DNA of 34,319 nucleotides from assembly GCF_051233685.1 (NCBI RefSeq), contig NZ_JBAMMY010000054.1, positions 1-34,319 on the forward strand, read 5' to 3'. The notes under the pieces are model-generated. The model searched no databases. It worked only from the letters and a program-made list of their open reading frames with translations, and was not told the origin of the DNA. Origin of the DNA: RPRI01 sp051233685 (GTDB lineage: Bacteria; Desulfobacterota; Desulfobacteria; Desulfobacterales; RPRI01). Below are positions 7,224-15,857 of this stretch, piece by piece (the stretch's first letter is position 1; every line of letters begins with the position of its first letter). The position numbers and the translations under genes were made by a program.

Positions 7224-9257
7224 ATGACAGGAAAAGAAGCTTTGGAAACATCGGAAGCCCAGATAGCTGTACATTGGCAGGAAGAAGAATATTATTACCC
7301 TTCCACAAAATTTATTGCCCAGGCGAATATGACCGATGAAAAAATTTATGATCGTTTCAGTCTCGACAATTTTCCGAACTGTTACAAAGAATATGCGGAT
7401 CTTCTTGATTGGTATGAATACTGGCACACAATTCTTGATACAAGTGATGCCCCTTGCTGGAAATGGTTTACAGGAGCAAAAATAAATGCCAGCTATAATT
7501 GCATTGACAGACATTTGCCGAAAAATAAAAACAAAACAGCTATTCATTTTGTACCTGAACTGGAAAATGAAAAAGTTGAGCACATCACATATCAGGAATT
7601 ATATGTCCGTGTTAATGAAGTTGCAGCGCTTTTGCAGGATTTTGCAGGCCTGAAAGCAGGAGACAGAGTAACGCTTCATATGCCTATGACAGCAGAACTT
7701 CCCATTACAATGCTTGCCTGCGCAAGGTTGGGGGTTATTCATTCGGAAGTTTTCGGCGGATTCAGCGGCAGGGCTGCTGCGGACAGGGTAGTTGATTCGG
7801 GAAGCCGTGTATTGATTACTATTGATTCTTATTACAGAGGAGGGGCTCTTATTGACCACAAGGAAAAAGCTGATATAGCAGTTGAAGCAGCCGGAAAAGA
7901 AGGACAGATTGTTGATAAAGTTCTTGTGTGGCAGCGATATCCGGGTAAGTACTCCTCGTCTTTTCCTATGATTAACGGACGCGATTTTTTCGTAAATGAT
8001 CTTTTAAAGAAATATTACGGTAAAAGAATAGAACCGGTACCAATGCCTGCTGAAGCGCCTTTGTTTCTTATGTATACAAGTGGGACAACAGGCAAACCCA
8101 AAGGATGCCAGCACAGTACCGGAGGATTTCTTGCATATGCTGCCGGTACATCCAAATATGTCCAGGATATTCATCCCGAAGATGTTTACTGGTGCATGGC
8201 CGATATCGGCTGGATCACCGGGCATTCTTATATTGTTTACGGACCTCTTGCCTTGTGTGCTTCAACGGTTATTTATGAAGGCGTACCGACTTATCCCGAT
8301 CCCGGACGGTGCTGGAGAATAGCCCAGGATCTTGACGTAAACATATTTCATACTGCTCCTACTCTAATTCGCACTTTGAGAAAGGTCGGTCCTGATGAAC
8401 CGGCAAAGTATAATTATGAATTTAAGCATATGACAAGCGTAGGCGAGCCCATAGAACCTGAAGTGTGGAAATGGTATTACAATGTTGTGGGAAAAGGTAA
8501 GGCTGTAATTGTAGACACCTGGTGGCAGACAGAAACCGGGGGTTTCTTATGCAGTACGTTACCGGCTATAAAACCAATGAAGCCGGGAAGCGCAGGACCG
8601 GGTATGCCTGGAATTCATCCGATTATCTATGATGAAGATGGGAATGTACTTCCCGAAGGAGCGGGAAAAGCCGGAAATATATGCATACAAAATCCATGGC
8701 CCGGTGCTTTTCAGACAATATGGGGTAATCGCGACAGATATGTCAGTACATACTATGCAAAGTATTGCAAGAATAAAGACAGTAAAGACTGGCGGGATTG
8801 GCCTTATATTTCAGGAGATGCCGCAGTAGATGCTCCTGATGGTTACTACCGTATATTGGGCAGAATGGATGATGTGATTAATGTATCCGGGCACAGGCTT
8901 GGAACAAAAGAGCTTGAATCTGCAGCTCTTACTGTATTTGAAGTTGCTGAAGCTGCGGTTGTTCCGGTAAATGATGATATTAAGGGCAAAGTGCCTGATT
9001 TATATGCTGCATTGAAATCAGGTATCCTGCCAAGTGATGAACTTGCAAAAAAGATTTCAAATGCACTTTCTGCAGAAATTGGGTCTATAGCAAAACCTAG
9101 AAATGTATGGCTTGTTCCTGACATGCCGAAAACCCGTTCGGGAAAAATAATGCGGCGGGTGCTAAGCGCAATTTCAAACAAAAAAGATGTAGATGACGTG
9201 ATGACTCTGGCTAATCCTGAAATTGTTGAAGTCATAACAAAGATAGTTCAAAAATAA
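7224..9257 (+). CDS. acs: Acetyl-CoA synthetase (AMP-forming), acetate/propionate type
   Basis: A 677-residue member of the ANL adenylating superfamily, full length for acetyl-CoA synthetases. It converts acetate, ATP and CoA into acetyl-CoA, AMP and pyrophosphate. The N-terminal ACAS_N segment (WYEYWHTILD...CWKWFTGAKINASYNC) is present. The P-loop YTSGTTGKPKG, the TWWQTETGG motif with the tryptophan that limits the acyl pocket to two or three carbons, SGDAAVDAPDGYYRILGRMDD with the adenylate-binding Asp and Arg, and C-terminal PKTRSGKIMRR with the acetylatable catalytic lysine are all present. A strong GGAG ribosome site precedes the ATG. It stands alone, 35 nt after the thermonuclease gene, so co-transcription is possible. 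Propionate as main substrate cannot be excluded. Confidence 0.9.
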   Translation: MTGKEALETSEAQIAVHWQEEEYYYPSTKFIAQANMTDEKIYDRFSLDNFPNCYKEYADLLDWYEYWHTILDTSDAPCWKWFTGAKINASYNCIDRHLPKNKNKTAIHFVPELENEKVEHITYQELYVRVNEVAALLQDFAGLKAGDRVTLHMPMTAELPITMLACARLGVIHSEVFGGFSGRAAADRVVDSGSRVLITIDSYYRGGALIDHKEKADIAVEAAGKEGQIVDKVLVWQRYPGKYSSSFPMINGRDFFVNDLLKKYYGKRIEPVPMPAEAPLFLMYTSGTTGKPKGCQHSTGGFLAYAAGTSKYVQDIHPEDVYWCMADIGWITGHSYIVYGPLALCASTVIYEGVPTYPDPGRCWRIAQDLDVNIFHTAPTLIRTLRKVGPDEPAKYNYEFKHMTSVGEPIEPEVWKWYYNVVGKGKAVIVDTWWQTETGGFLCSTLPAIKPMKPGSAGPGMPGIHPIIYDEDGNVLPEGAGKAGNICIQNPWPGAFQTIWGNRDRYVSTYYAKYCKNKDSKDWRDWPYISGDAAVDAPDGYYRILGRMDDVINVSGHRLGTKELESAALTVFEVAEAAVVPVNDDIKGKVPDLYAALKSGILPSDELAKKISNALSAEIGSIAKPRNVWLVPDMPKTRSGKIMRRVLSAISNKKDVDDVMTLANPEIVEVITKIVQK

Positions 9258-9458
9258 AAAAATAGCTCTTAAGTTCTTAAGCTGATAAGTTCATGAGACT
9301 TCAAGTGCCTACCAAAGATTACTTTGAAGCCTGGAGGTCACTATCTTCTGTATGGTCTTTTGCTTACGAATTTAATAGCTTATGATCTATTTTTTCCCTT
9401 GGTTCTTACGCCTTTGAAATTAATATACCATTTAATAGTTTTGCGAAACACCCAAACC

Positions 9459-9487
9459 GTCATGCCGGACTTGATCCGGTATCCGGA
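9459..9487. repeat. Interspersed-repeat-like palindrome at a gene-truncation junction
   Basis: The sequence holds ATGCCGGACTTGATCCGG, a near-palindrome (CCGGA/TCCGG arms) followed by a further TATCCGG. It resembles the CCGGACTTGATCCGG-type interspersed repeats found in many bacterial genomes. It lies 17 nt beyond the stop of the truncated sensor kinase. The same CCGGAT...CCGGATGCCGG theme recurs loosely at 19144-19168. Copy number in the genome cannot be seen here. Confidence 0.4.
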
Positions 9488-9503
9488 AACAAAAGCGATT
9501 TTG

Positions 9504-11588
9504 CTAAAAACCCTTCAATGCTTTTGACATTCTGGCTATAGGAAAATCCGTTAGCTCCCCGCCATGGTTTTGCAGGTGGAAGTGTATTTCGTGGAGCGCA
9601 ATCAGTGTGTTGCTCGAGTGTTGAAATTCCGCAATCAGCGTTTCGTATGTCGCTTCCTCCGGATCAAGACTCAAAAGGAAGCTGTTGATCTCCGAGAGGC
9701 CTTCCTTAGACAGCGCAGACACTGTTGAAAGCGCCGATTTTGCGTCTGCAAAAGACGGATTTTCACGGGCCATTTCAGAGAGCAGATGGATGTTGGCCGT
9801 GATGCCCCCGATGCCGTCGTGGAGGTCTTTGAGCATGATTTCCTTTTCCCTGGCATGCCGCCGTTCTTCCATGAGCCGGGTATTATACTCGGTAATCATT
9901 TTTTCGTGAAGAACGGCATTTTCATGGAGCGTCTGCACCTGAACAAGCAGGGCATTGAGAACGGCCAGGTCGCGCCTGGAATAGAAATATTTTCCGGAAA
10001 CGGCTCCCAGCAGAAAAAGCGTATGCGTTTCTTTTTTGTCGCCGGTTGCGACCACCAGTGCCATATAGAAGCCCTGAGCGGTAAGACGGGATAATCGAGG
10101 GTTCTCCCAAAGATTGATCACTTCGGTTCGGTCGTAAAAATACGGAAAAAGCGCCCCAGCTCCGGGAGCGCCTTTTCCGATCATCAAAAAAGTTTCCAGA
10201 CGAAAGGCTTCCTTCACTACATGACCGAGCGCATGCAGGATTTCCTCGGCTTCCCGGCCGGCGGCTCTGCTGTTGAGCATCGCTATCGTGTCTGCTTCGC
10301 TTAAAGGAATCCTCTTGAAAACCTTTCTGAGGATACGTCTGATCTGGTCTCTGAAAACCACATACAGGGCTATGATCAGAATGGGATGGAAAAACATGTT
10401 ATTGATGGGATCATGGTTGTCGAATCGAATGCCGATCAGGCTGAAAATACCCAGATCTGCCACAAACAACAGCAGGATGGTGACTGCATAGACGAAGGTT
10501 CCTTCCAGAAAGGCGTCTATGCCCATCAAACGGTATTTCCGGATGGCCAGGGCCATGGACAGCGGAATAAAGGCGACACACACCCCTGTGATCGTGTCGT
10601 CAACAAGCCTGCGACCCGTGATCAACAGGGGAATCCCGTTCAACAGAACCCATGGCCCAAGACCGAACAGGAAACCTGTAAAGACCCATTTCATCTGCTG
10701 CCGCTCCAGAGGACTCCTGTAGGCAAGATACCCATGGATCACTGCCGCTAAAGTCATGGTTGCGAGAAGCCCGACAAGAAAATTAATCGTTCCGATATAT
10801 AGGGAAACGACAATTGCGATACAGACGGCATAGAAGAACAAAATAAGCCGGGGGAATCGCGTGATCAGCCGCTTCCTGTGGGGCAGGTATAACGAAAGAT
10901 GGAAAAGAACAGCATTCCCCAGAGGGAGGCTCACGATATTGGCGAGGTTCATGAGTCTCAAATAGCACGGCTGATAGACAATTTCTGCCATGAGGGATGT
11001 TGCGTTGGAGATGAAAACGAGCATTATGAGCAGGGACATGGCAAGAAAAATAGAGGATTCTTCCCCCGCTTCCTTTTGATAAAACAAAATGAGGCCGATC
11101 AGGAAGAAGACGATGCCCGCAATGACATGTAAAAAGACCCAGTTGGAGACAAAAGACATCTTTGCTTTTCTCGGGGTAAGACGCACTTCTGTCTCTTTGC
11201 CGTTACGTATCACGCAAAAAGCAACCGACTGTTGATTTAGCACCCGGAAAATCTGCTGTTTGGCATCGAGCCACGAAAAGAGCTCGTTTTTGCTGTGAAG
11301 ATGGATGTTGTCCGTCAGCAGGTGCGGAAAGCTGATTTGGAGATCCCCGATCGCCGTTACCGTATCCCCGGTGTGCAACGGACTCCAGGGTTCAGAAGAG
11401 GCAACCTGGTAATGTTGTTCAGAATCATCCCAGGAAAAAGATGCACCCACAACCGGAGAATTGTAGAGATAGTAGAATGATAATCCCAGGAAGATCAGAA
11501 AGCCGGCCACCAGACACACAACCGCCGACTTCCTGGATATCCTGTTCGGGAATCTCATCCGAGTGAATTTTCGATCGTCCGTTTCCAA
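9504..11588 (-). CDS. Multi-pass membrane sensor histidine kinase lacking its ATPase domain (truncated)
   Basis: A 694-residue protein. In order: a TM segment (about 22-42), a PDZ-like periplasmic region (about 45-140), then about seven more hydrophobic segments (about 150-415). A GAF-like region follows (about 435-560), then a helix and a HisKA_3-type dimerisation domain with phosphoacceptor H590 in LKDLHDGIGG. About 90 residues later the reading frame stops, exactly where N, G1 and G2 boxes of HATPase_c should follow, so autophosphorylation is impossible unless the domain is supplied in trans. The stop sits next to a repeat-like palindrome. GC content looks higher than in its neighbours. 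The first codon is TTG at 11588 with no clear ribosome site; an ATG at 11558 is an alternative. It is best read as a decayed or horizontally acquired kinase. Confidence 0.75.
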   Translation of the reverse strand: METDDRKFTRMRFPNRISRKSAVVCLVAGFLIFLGLSFYYLYNSPVVGASFSWDDSEQHYQVASSEPWSPLHTGDTVTAIGDLQISFPHLLTDNIHLHSKNELFSWLDAKQQIFRVLNQQSVAFCVIRNGKETEVRLTPRKAKMSFVSNWVFLHVIAGIVFFLIGLILFYQKEAGEESSIFLAMSLLIMLVFISNATSLMAEIVYQPCYLRLMNLANIVSLPLGNAVLFHLSLYLPHRKRLITRFPRLILFFYAVCIAIVVSLYIGTINFLVGLLATMTLAAVIHGYLAYRSPLERQQMKWVFTGFLFGLGPWVLLNGIPLLITGRRLVDDTITGVCVAFIPLSMALAIRKYRLMGIDAFLEGTFVYAVTILLLFVADLGIFSLIGIRFDNHDPINNMFFHPILIIALYVVFRDQIRRILRKVFKRIPLSEADTIAMLNSRAAGREAEEILHALGHVVKEAFRLETFLMIGKGAPGAGALFPYFYDRTEVINLWENPRLSRLTAQGFYMALVVATGDKKETHTLFLLGAVSGKYFYSRRDLAVLNALLVQVQTLHENAVLHEKMITEYNTRLMEERRHAREKEIMLKDLHDGIGGITANIHLLSEMARENPSFADAKSALSTVSALSKEGLSEINSFLLSLDPEEATYETLIAEFQHSSNTLIALHEIHFHLQNHGGELTDFPIARMSKALKGF

Positions 11589-12587
11589 AATAAAATGTTA
11601 CCCCATCCTACCTTCATCCGACGACACAACTCTTCAAAATATGTATATAACGGCGTAAGAATTGTCAAGCTTGAGCTGATTAGTTTCAGGGTAACCGCAT
11701 TTGGAAATCAACCTGCCAGGACGTTCATGAGATAACCGTTATCCCAACCAGCCCTAAGTTGTTTTGATTTTATGCTCTTTTTCGGTGTTACTTCTTTTTT
11801 AAAGGGAATAATCGGGACGCAGTTAGGTTTTTAAGTTTCTATCAATATTGAGGCGTAATGGGGTCACCCATTAAAGGGTTCGTCAAGAGAACCCCCCTGT
11901 TAAAAAAGATAGGGCGGAGTGATAAAATCAGCAAGCCGTCAGCCGCAATTTCAAGCCATGGCTGGCATGAAAGCGGGACGTTTAAGGGAATAGTGTCAAA
12001 CATTGAATAGTGATTATGTTTTGATAAATAGAGTGATTTTATGGCACGTCAATGGAGAATAGAATATACTGATTAGGATGGGCCTCAGTCTGAGACTTCC
12101 ATAGCCCAAACAAACGCTATTTCAGACAGATCTCCCAGGATAAGAAAGTTCACCCTGTTGAATTTCCCGGCGGGAACCCTATTCAACAAGGTGAACTTTC
12201 GCTACACAACCGCAGTATTTACCCTATCTCCCGAATCCTGGGCCTTATATGTTGTTTCTGTTTCCCGGATCAGGTCCAGGACAGGCGTGGCTCATAGCTT
12301 TGCACTCTGGGTTGGCCGCTCCTTTCAGCCGCTTTCGCCTGCGGCTCACCTTCCGCTCCGCTTTGCCTTTTCGCCTTCAGACAGAACCTCACGATTTCAC
12401 CCTGATAAAAATATATTATTGCAAATAATCTACCAATAGATTATATAATTCCAAGTTAATTTAACTGATTGCTGAATGCCCACGATAATTAGGATAATTT
12501 TTTAATCTTTATGGACATCTTCCTGTGTGTGGAGATCTTCAGAACTGTAGAATCAATAGTTGACAGTAAATGGAGGAATGATGAACC
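11589..12587. other. About 1 kb without convincing genes
   Basis: I find no protein-coding gene here. The 93-codon frame at 12158-12439 begins inside a hairpin, lacks a ribosome site and resembles nothing. Near the left end, reading towards the truncated kinase, TTGACA (complement of 11663-11668) with a weak TACATA 17 nt on could be its promoter. A long hairpin lies at 12144-12200. Downstream, 12290-12380 is locally GC-rich with small stems such as GCCGC/GCGGC (12328-12345), unlike the AT-rich flanks. The region looks like residue of past insertions. Confidence 0.4.
12144..12200. repeat. Long hairpin with nested palindromic loop
   Basis: The arms GAAAGTTCACCCTGTTGAAT (12144-12163) and ATTCAACAAGGTGAACTTTC (12181-12200) pair over 20 bp with a single mismatch. 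The 17-nt loop itself holds TTCCCGGCGGGAA (12164-12176), a second 6-bp stem. The structure is not next to a gene end and has no T-run, so a transcription terminator is unlikely. It may be a MITE-like or REP-like unit, or the end of a lost element. Confidence 0.6.
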
Positions 12588-12848
12588 ATGCCAGAGATTT
12601 GCAGATTCTTCGGAATTATTATTAGAATGTTTTTCGATGAACATGATCCGCCACATTTTCATGCTGAGTATCAGGGTAACAAGGCAGTTTTCGATTTTAA
12701 CGGCAATGTCATGAAGGGGGCTTTGAATTCGAAGACGGCGACAAGGCTCGTGAGAGAGTGGATCGACTTACGCCTTGATGATCTTAAAGAGGATTGGGAG
12801 TTGGCAAGGGCTGGTAAAGCAATAAAGAAGATTACTCCTTTAGAATGA
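12588..12848 (+). CDS. DUF4160 domain protein
   Basis: An 86-residue protein beginning MPEICRFFGIIIRMFF, followed by DPPHFHAEYQG, the conserved signature of DUF4160, and ending in a helical segment with EWIDLRLDDLKEDW. The start fits the family's usual N-terminus. A GGAGG lies 12 nt upstream, rather far. The gene is followed after 8 nt by a DUF2442 gene. These two families are typically found side by side and are suspected to form a toxin-antitoxin-like or mobile stress module, but their biochemistry is not established as far as I know. Which partner would be toxic cannot be said. Confidence 0.8.
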   Translation: MPEICRFFGIIIRMFFDEHDPPHFHAEYQGNKAVFDFNGNVMKGALNSKTATRLVREWIDLRLDDLKEDWELARAGKAIKKITPLE

Positions 12849-12856
12849 GGTGAACC

Positions 12857-13141
12857 GTGTGGAACATGAATGATGTAACAAAAATTGAGTATAGAGGAGA
12901 TTTTGTCTTTCGTATCGTTTTTGACGATGGCAAAAGTGGTAACGTGGACTTTTCGGAATATTTGGGAAGAGGTCCTGTTTTTGAGCCTCTGCGGGATAAA
13001 TCCTTTTTCAGGAACGCAACGATAGAAGGTGGTACTATCTCTTGGCCGAATGGGGCTGACATAGCTCCTGAGACACTATACGAGAAAATAGTCTGCCAAC
13101 AAGTCGTAGCACCGGATGCGCAGAACGACGCACCCCGGTGA
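12857..13141 (+). CDS. DUF2442 domain protein
   Basis: A 94-residue protein (GTG start; ATG at 12866 is an alternative). GAGGTGA lies just upstream of the GTG. The body, from VTKIEYRGDFVFRIVF through VDFSEYLGRGPVFEPL to SWPNGADIAPETLYE, is a standard DUF2442 domain and is where the family usually ends. The last about 15 residues (CQQVVAPDAQ...) are encoded by the left arm and loop of an attC-like hairpin, so this tail was probably gained by read-through into it. It is the partner of the DUF4160 gene and presumably co-transcribed with it. Confidence 0.8.
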   Translation: MWNMNDVTKIEYRGDFVFRIVFDDGKSGNVDFSEYLGRGPVFEPLRDKSFFRNATIEGGTISWPNGADIAPETLYEKIVCQQVVAPDAQNDAPR

Positions 13142-13149
13142 ACTTGTTG
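13097..13149 (+). repeat. attC-like imperfect hairpin at the end of the DUF2442 gene
   Basis: The outer arms CAACAAG (13097-13103) and CTTGTTG (13143-13149) pair perfectly. An unpaired spacer (TCGTAG versus AA) follows, then inner arms CACCGG-A-TGCG and CGCA-CC-CCGGTG pair over 10 bp around a bulge, closing on an 8-nt loop. Two paired blocks separated by an unpaired spacer, with extrahelical bases, is the architecture of integron attC sites, and placement across a gene's stop codon is typical of gene cassettes. The flanking R-box consensus (RYYYAAC / GTTRRRY) is matched only partly, and no integron integrase is in the window. Confidence 0.4.
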
Positions 13150-13199
13150 TTATCCAGATTTATCTCGTTTTTATTGTTATTGCCAATGCCCTCAAACTG

Positions 13200-13490
13200 T
13201 ATCGGTTGTTTCCCGTTTATATACCTCTCTCCATGAAAATCATCCATCTTCATATTCAATTTTAAAAGATCTTCATCAGATACCTGTATGCCTTTGGGAT
13301 ACTTATTTACATCCAGTTCACATTTTCCGGATACTTTCAACAGCAAATGCGGATGTGTCAGCATCTGTACCCAGGTTAATGAATCCGGTGTTTTGTGTCA
13401 GATCGTAAATAGCAAAAGGAGCGACCTTGCCGAGTTTTTGTTTTCAAAATCATGGACATTAACTTTTTCCGGGCCGTTTATGCCGCCACA
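13200..13490 (-). pseudogene. ISAzo13-type transposase remnant, frameshifted and internally deleted
   Basis: Three reverse-strand frames in succession recall ISAzo13-family transposases. PEKVNVHDFENK (about 13445-13475) corresponds to the VNVHDF block. In a second frame VAPFAIYDL and INLGTDADTSAFAVESIRK correspond to the YGVYDL and VGTDHDTAEFAVESIRR block. In a third frame CELDVNKYPKGIQVSDEDL and DDFHGE correspond to the family's C-terminus. About 200 residues of the catalytic core between the last two blocks are missing, and both junctions change frame, so nothing functional remains. It lies between the DUF2442 gene and the PAS kinase and marks an old insertion. No terminal repeats could be recognised. 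Confidence 0.7.
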
Positions 13491-13541
13491 CCGCAAAGAA
13501 GTTCCTCCTTCTTTGCGTAAAAAACATGCTTATGAAAACCA

Positions 13542-14798
13542 CTATAACCGTTCACTGTTAAGCTTCAGGGGTATTTCTACAGTTATTTTGCAACCGGCAC
13601 CCGGTTTGGAAATAATTCTCATATCTCCGCCGATAGATGCCGCCCTTTCCTTCATATACTGCAGCCCTATTCCAAAGGCCGCTTCTCTGGACTGCTCATC
13701 AACTGTGTCAAAACCGATTCCGTTATCAAATATATTGAGCAGTATTGCCAAACCGGAGCAAATCAATTCCACTTCAACATTTTTGGCGAGAGCATGTTGC
13801 CGAATGTTGTGAAGCCCTTCCTGGACAATGCGGAATAAACTGATCCGTATATTTCGATCAAGTTTAATGTATTCCATACCATAACTTGAAAACGACATGG
13901 GCAGGCCGGTTTTCTCTGAAAATATTGCGCATTGTTTTCGAATAGCCTGAACCAGACCCAACTGATCCAGTAGCGGAGGCCACAATTCATAGGATAGATC
14001 GCGCACAGCACCGATACAGCGGTTAAGTAAGGCAAACAGGCTTTCCGCCTCGTGCTGTGCATCCGGAAGCGATTCATTCTTTTCATTCAGGAGATTCTCG
14101 AAGCCCATCTTGATCGCAGCAAGGTCCTGAGCCACATTTTCGTGCAGATGCGAAGAAATTGCCTGACGCTCATTCTCCTGAGCCTTCAACAATTGATGGT
14201 TGAGATAACGTATATGATCTTCCGACTTGTTCTGCTTATATTGGGCATTTTTGATATTAGTGATATCTGTGACAACAACTCTTATCTCGGAGACCGCCTG
14301 ATCGTCATCAAGCACCGGAACCATAAATAAATTGGCAAAAAAGCCCGGCCCGTTATTTTTCATGTGCAGTTCGCCGGTCTGTTCTTTCCCGGTGTTTATA
14401 ACCTTATTTAAAAGCAGGTAGTACTGATCCTGAGAGTCGGGAAGAACAAATTGTGAAAAGAGAACTCTGACAAGAAGCTTTTTACTAAGCTCCAGCAATG
14501 CCGCAATAGTCAAATTTGCCTGAACGATCAGTCCTTTAGCATTCATAGTTAAATAGCCGGCAGGAGCAAGATCGTAGAGTTCAAAATATTTATCTAATGT
14601 TTTATCGAGTTCGACCTGGGTCTTTTTAAGCTCCTCATTCTGCATTTCAAGCTCAATCTGGTGAACTTGAAGTTCATAAATCAACGAGTCTGTATCTTTG
14701 CCGGAATCATTTATCAGGCTTTTATTCTTTTGATCATAAGCTGCTTCGGCACGCATTCGTATGCTCGTTTTTTCCGATTCATATTCATTGTTTTTCAT
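13542..14798 (-). CDS. PAS-domain sensor histidine kinase, HisKA_3/NarX type, cytoplasmic
   Basis: A 418-residue kinase from the ATG at 14798, chosen because CGGAG lies 5 nt upstream. An in-frame ATG at 14816 has no proper site. Layout: charged helix with coiled-coil (about 25-65, VHQIELEMQNEELKKTQ), PAS domain (about 70-185, ending in VVVTDITNIKNAQ), HisKA_3 dimerisation helix with phosphoacceptor H219 (ISSHLHENVAQDLA), and a complete HATPase_c with an N-box (LHNIRQHA), DNGIGFD and a glycine-rich FGIGLQYMKERA. No membrane segment, so it senses a cytoplasmic signal. HisKA_3 kinases partner LuxR/NarL-type regulators; none is adjacent, but one lies at the far end of the island. Confidence 0.88.
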   Translation of the reverse strand: MKNNEYESEKTSIRMRAEAAYDQKNKSLINDSGKDTDSLIYELQVHQIELEMQNEELKKTQVELDKTLDKYFELYDLAPAGYLTMNAKGLIVQANLTIAALLELSKKLLVRVLFSQFVLPDSQDQYYLLLNKVINTGKEQTGELHMKNNGPGFFANLFMVPVLDDDQAVSEIRVVVTDITNIKNAQYKQNKSEDHIRYLNHQLLKAQENERQAISSHLHENVAQDLAAIKMGFENLLNEKNESLPDAQHEAESLFALLNRCIGAVRDLSYELWPPLLDQLGLVQAIRKQCAIFSEKTGLPMSFSSYGMEYIKLDRNIRISLFRIVQEGLHNIRQHALAKNVEVELICSGLAILLNIFDNGIGFDTVDEQSREAAFGIGLQYMKERAASIGGDMRIISKPGAGCKITVEIPLKLNSERL

Positions 14799-15089
14799 GG
14801 AAGCTCCGATATTCATATCCTCATCTCTTATTTTTAACCGGTTTTAATTTTTATAACAATTACCTTTTATTATTTTATTATTTATCCCAAATTTTTGATG
14901 TCAAGAAATTAATAAATTCTTTCGGCGTATCTGCATGATATTTAACTATTTTACAGCACAATAAAATTATTTTTTCTGCTTTTACTGCACTGTCGATACT
15001 TGCTTTCTGCTTTATAAAATATTCTTGTAATATAACCATATGAAATGTTAATTATATATATGTTTTTTTAATTCCAAAGGAAATACGCT

Positions 15090-15857
15090 ATGAAAAAAAT
15101 CAAAGGTAAAGATCACGATAAACAAAGTAAAGCCGGAAAAAAGAAATTACCAAAAAGTCAGACAGGCGCACCGGTGCGGGATGAAAAGCCGGACATTTCC
15201 GAAGCCGGGGCTGAGGCTAAAACTGTTTCTGCTTCAGATGCCGGAAAAAACCGGGAAGACAGGCCGGTTAAGGGATTTCCTATTGTAGGAATAGGTGCAT
15301 CGGCAGGTGGGCTTATGGCTTTTGAATCTTTTCTTTCCACAATGCCGGCAGATACCGGAAGCGGTATGGCCTTTGTCCTGGTTCAGCACCTTGCGCCGGA
15401 TCATAAGAGTATACTTTCCAACCTGATAAAGAATTACACGCGTATGCAGGTTTACGAAGTTGGAGACGGTATGGAGATCAAGCCCAATTGCTTCTATATC
15501 ATACCACCCAACAGGGATATGGCCATTTTAAACGGCAGACTGCATTTGTTTGAGCCGAGCAAGCCACGGGGCTTAAGGCTTCCCATAGATTATTTCTTCC
15601 GGTCCCTGGCCCAGGACCAGCACGATCGGGCAATATGCATTGTGCTTTCCGGCACCGGCAGTGACGGCACCCAGGGAGTAAGAGCTATTAAAGGTGAAGG
15701 CGGCATGGTAATGGCGCAGGACCCTGAGTCAACCGAATACGACGGCATGCCGAGAAGCGCAATCGCCACCGGCTTGGTGGACTATGTCTTAAAACCTGCC
15801 GATATGCCGCCCACACGTTTGGGAAAGGGCTGCTGCCGGTTTCCACCCAAATCATGA
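15090..15857 (+). CDS. CheB methylesterase-like domain, first fragment of a CheB-CheR-PAS protein
   Basis: A 255-residue reading frame with a basic, low-complexity N-terminus (1-60) and a complete CheB-type domain (about 62-240). The hydrolase triad of CheB is intact: S71 in GIGASAGG, H100 in LVQHLAPDH, D192 in LSGTGSDGTQG. In full-length relatives this domain runs straight into CheR. Here the frame ends at a TGA overlapping the next ATG (ATGA). The last about 15 residues (PTRLGKGCCRFPPKS) look unlike the family, and the other frame restores AHTFGKGLLPVSTQI leading into the CheR part. One lost base around 15805-15812 would explain this. A ribosome site (AAAGGAAA) is upstream. Translational coupling of two polypeptides is the alternative reading. 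Confidence 0.8.
   Translation: MKKIKGKDHDKQSKAGKKKLPKSQTGAPVRDEKPDISEAGAEAKTVSASDAGKNREDRPVKGFPIVGIGASAGGLMAFESFLSTMPADTGSGMAFVLVQHLAPDHKSILSNLIKNYTRMQVYEVGDGMEIKPNCFYIIPPNRDMAILNGRLHLFEPSKPRGLRLPIDYFFRSLAQDQHDRAICIVLSGTGSDGTQGVRAIKGEGGMVMAQDPESTEYDGMPRSAIATGLVDYVLKPADMPPTRLGKGCCRFPPKS

Noticed and set aside
7155..7583. Reverse 142-codon open frame
   Set aside because: It overlaps the start of the acetyl-CoA synthetase gene on the other strand and has a Phe/Cys-rich, non-protein-like composition typical of antisense frames.
12158..12439. Forward 93-codon open frame
   Set aside because: It starts inside the hairpin loop region, has no ribosome site, and its sequence looks like translated non-coding GC-rich DNA.
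13035..13364. Reverse 109-codon open frame as an intact gene
   Set aside because: Its first half is the C-terminus of an ISAzo13-type transposase in a different frame from the preceding blocks, and its second half runs antisense through the attC-like fold and DUF2442 gene, so it is part of a pseudogene.
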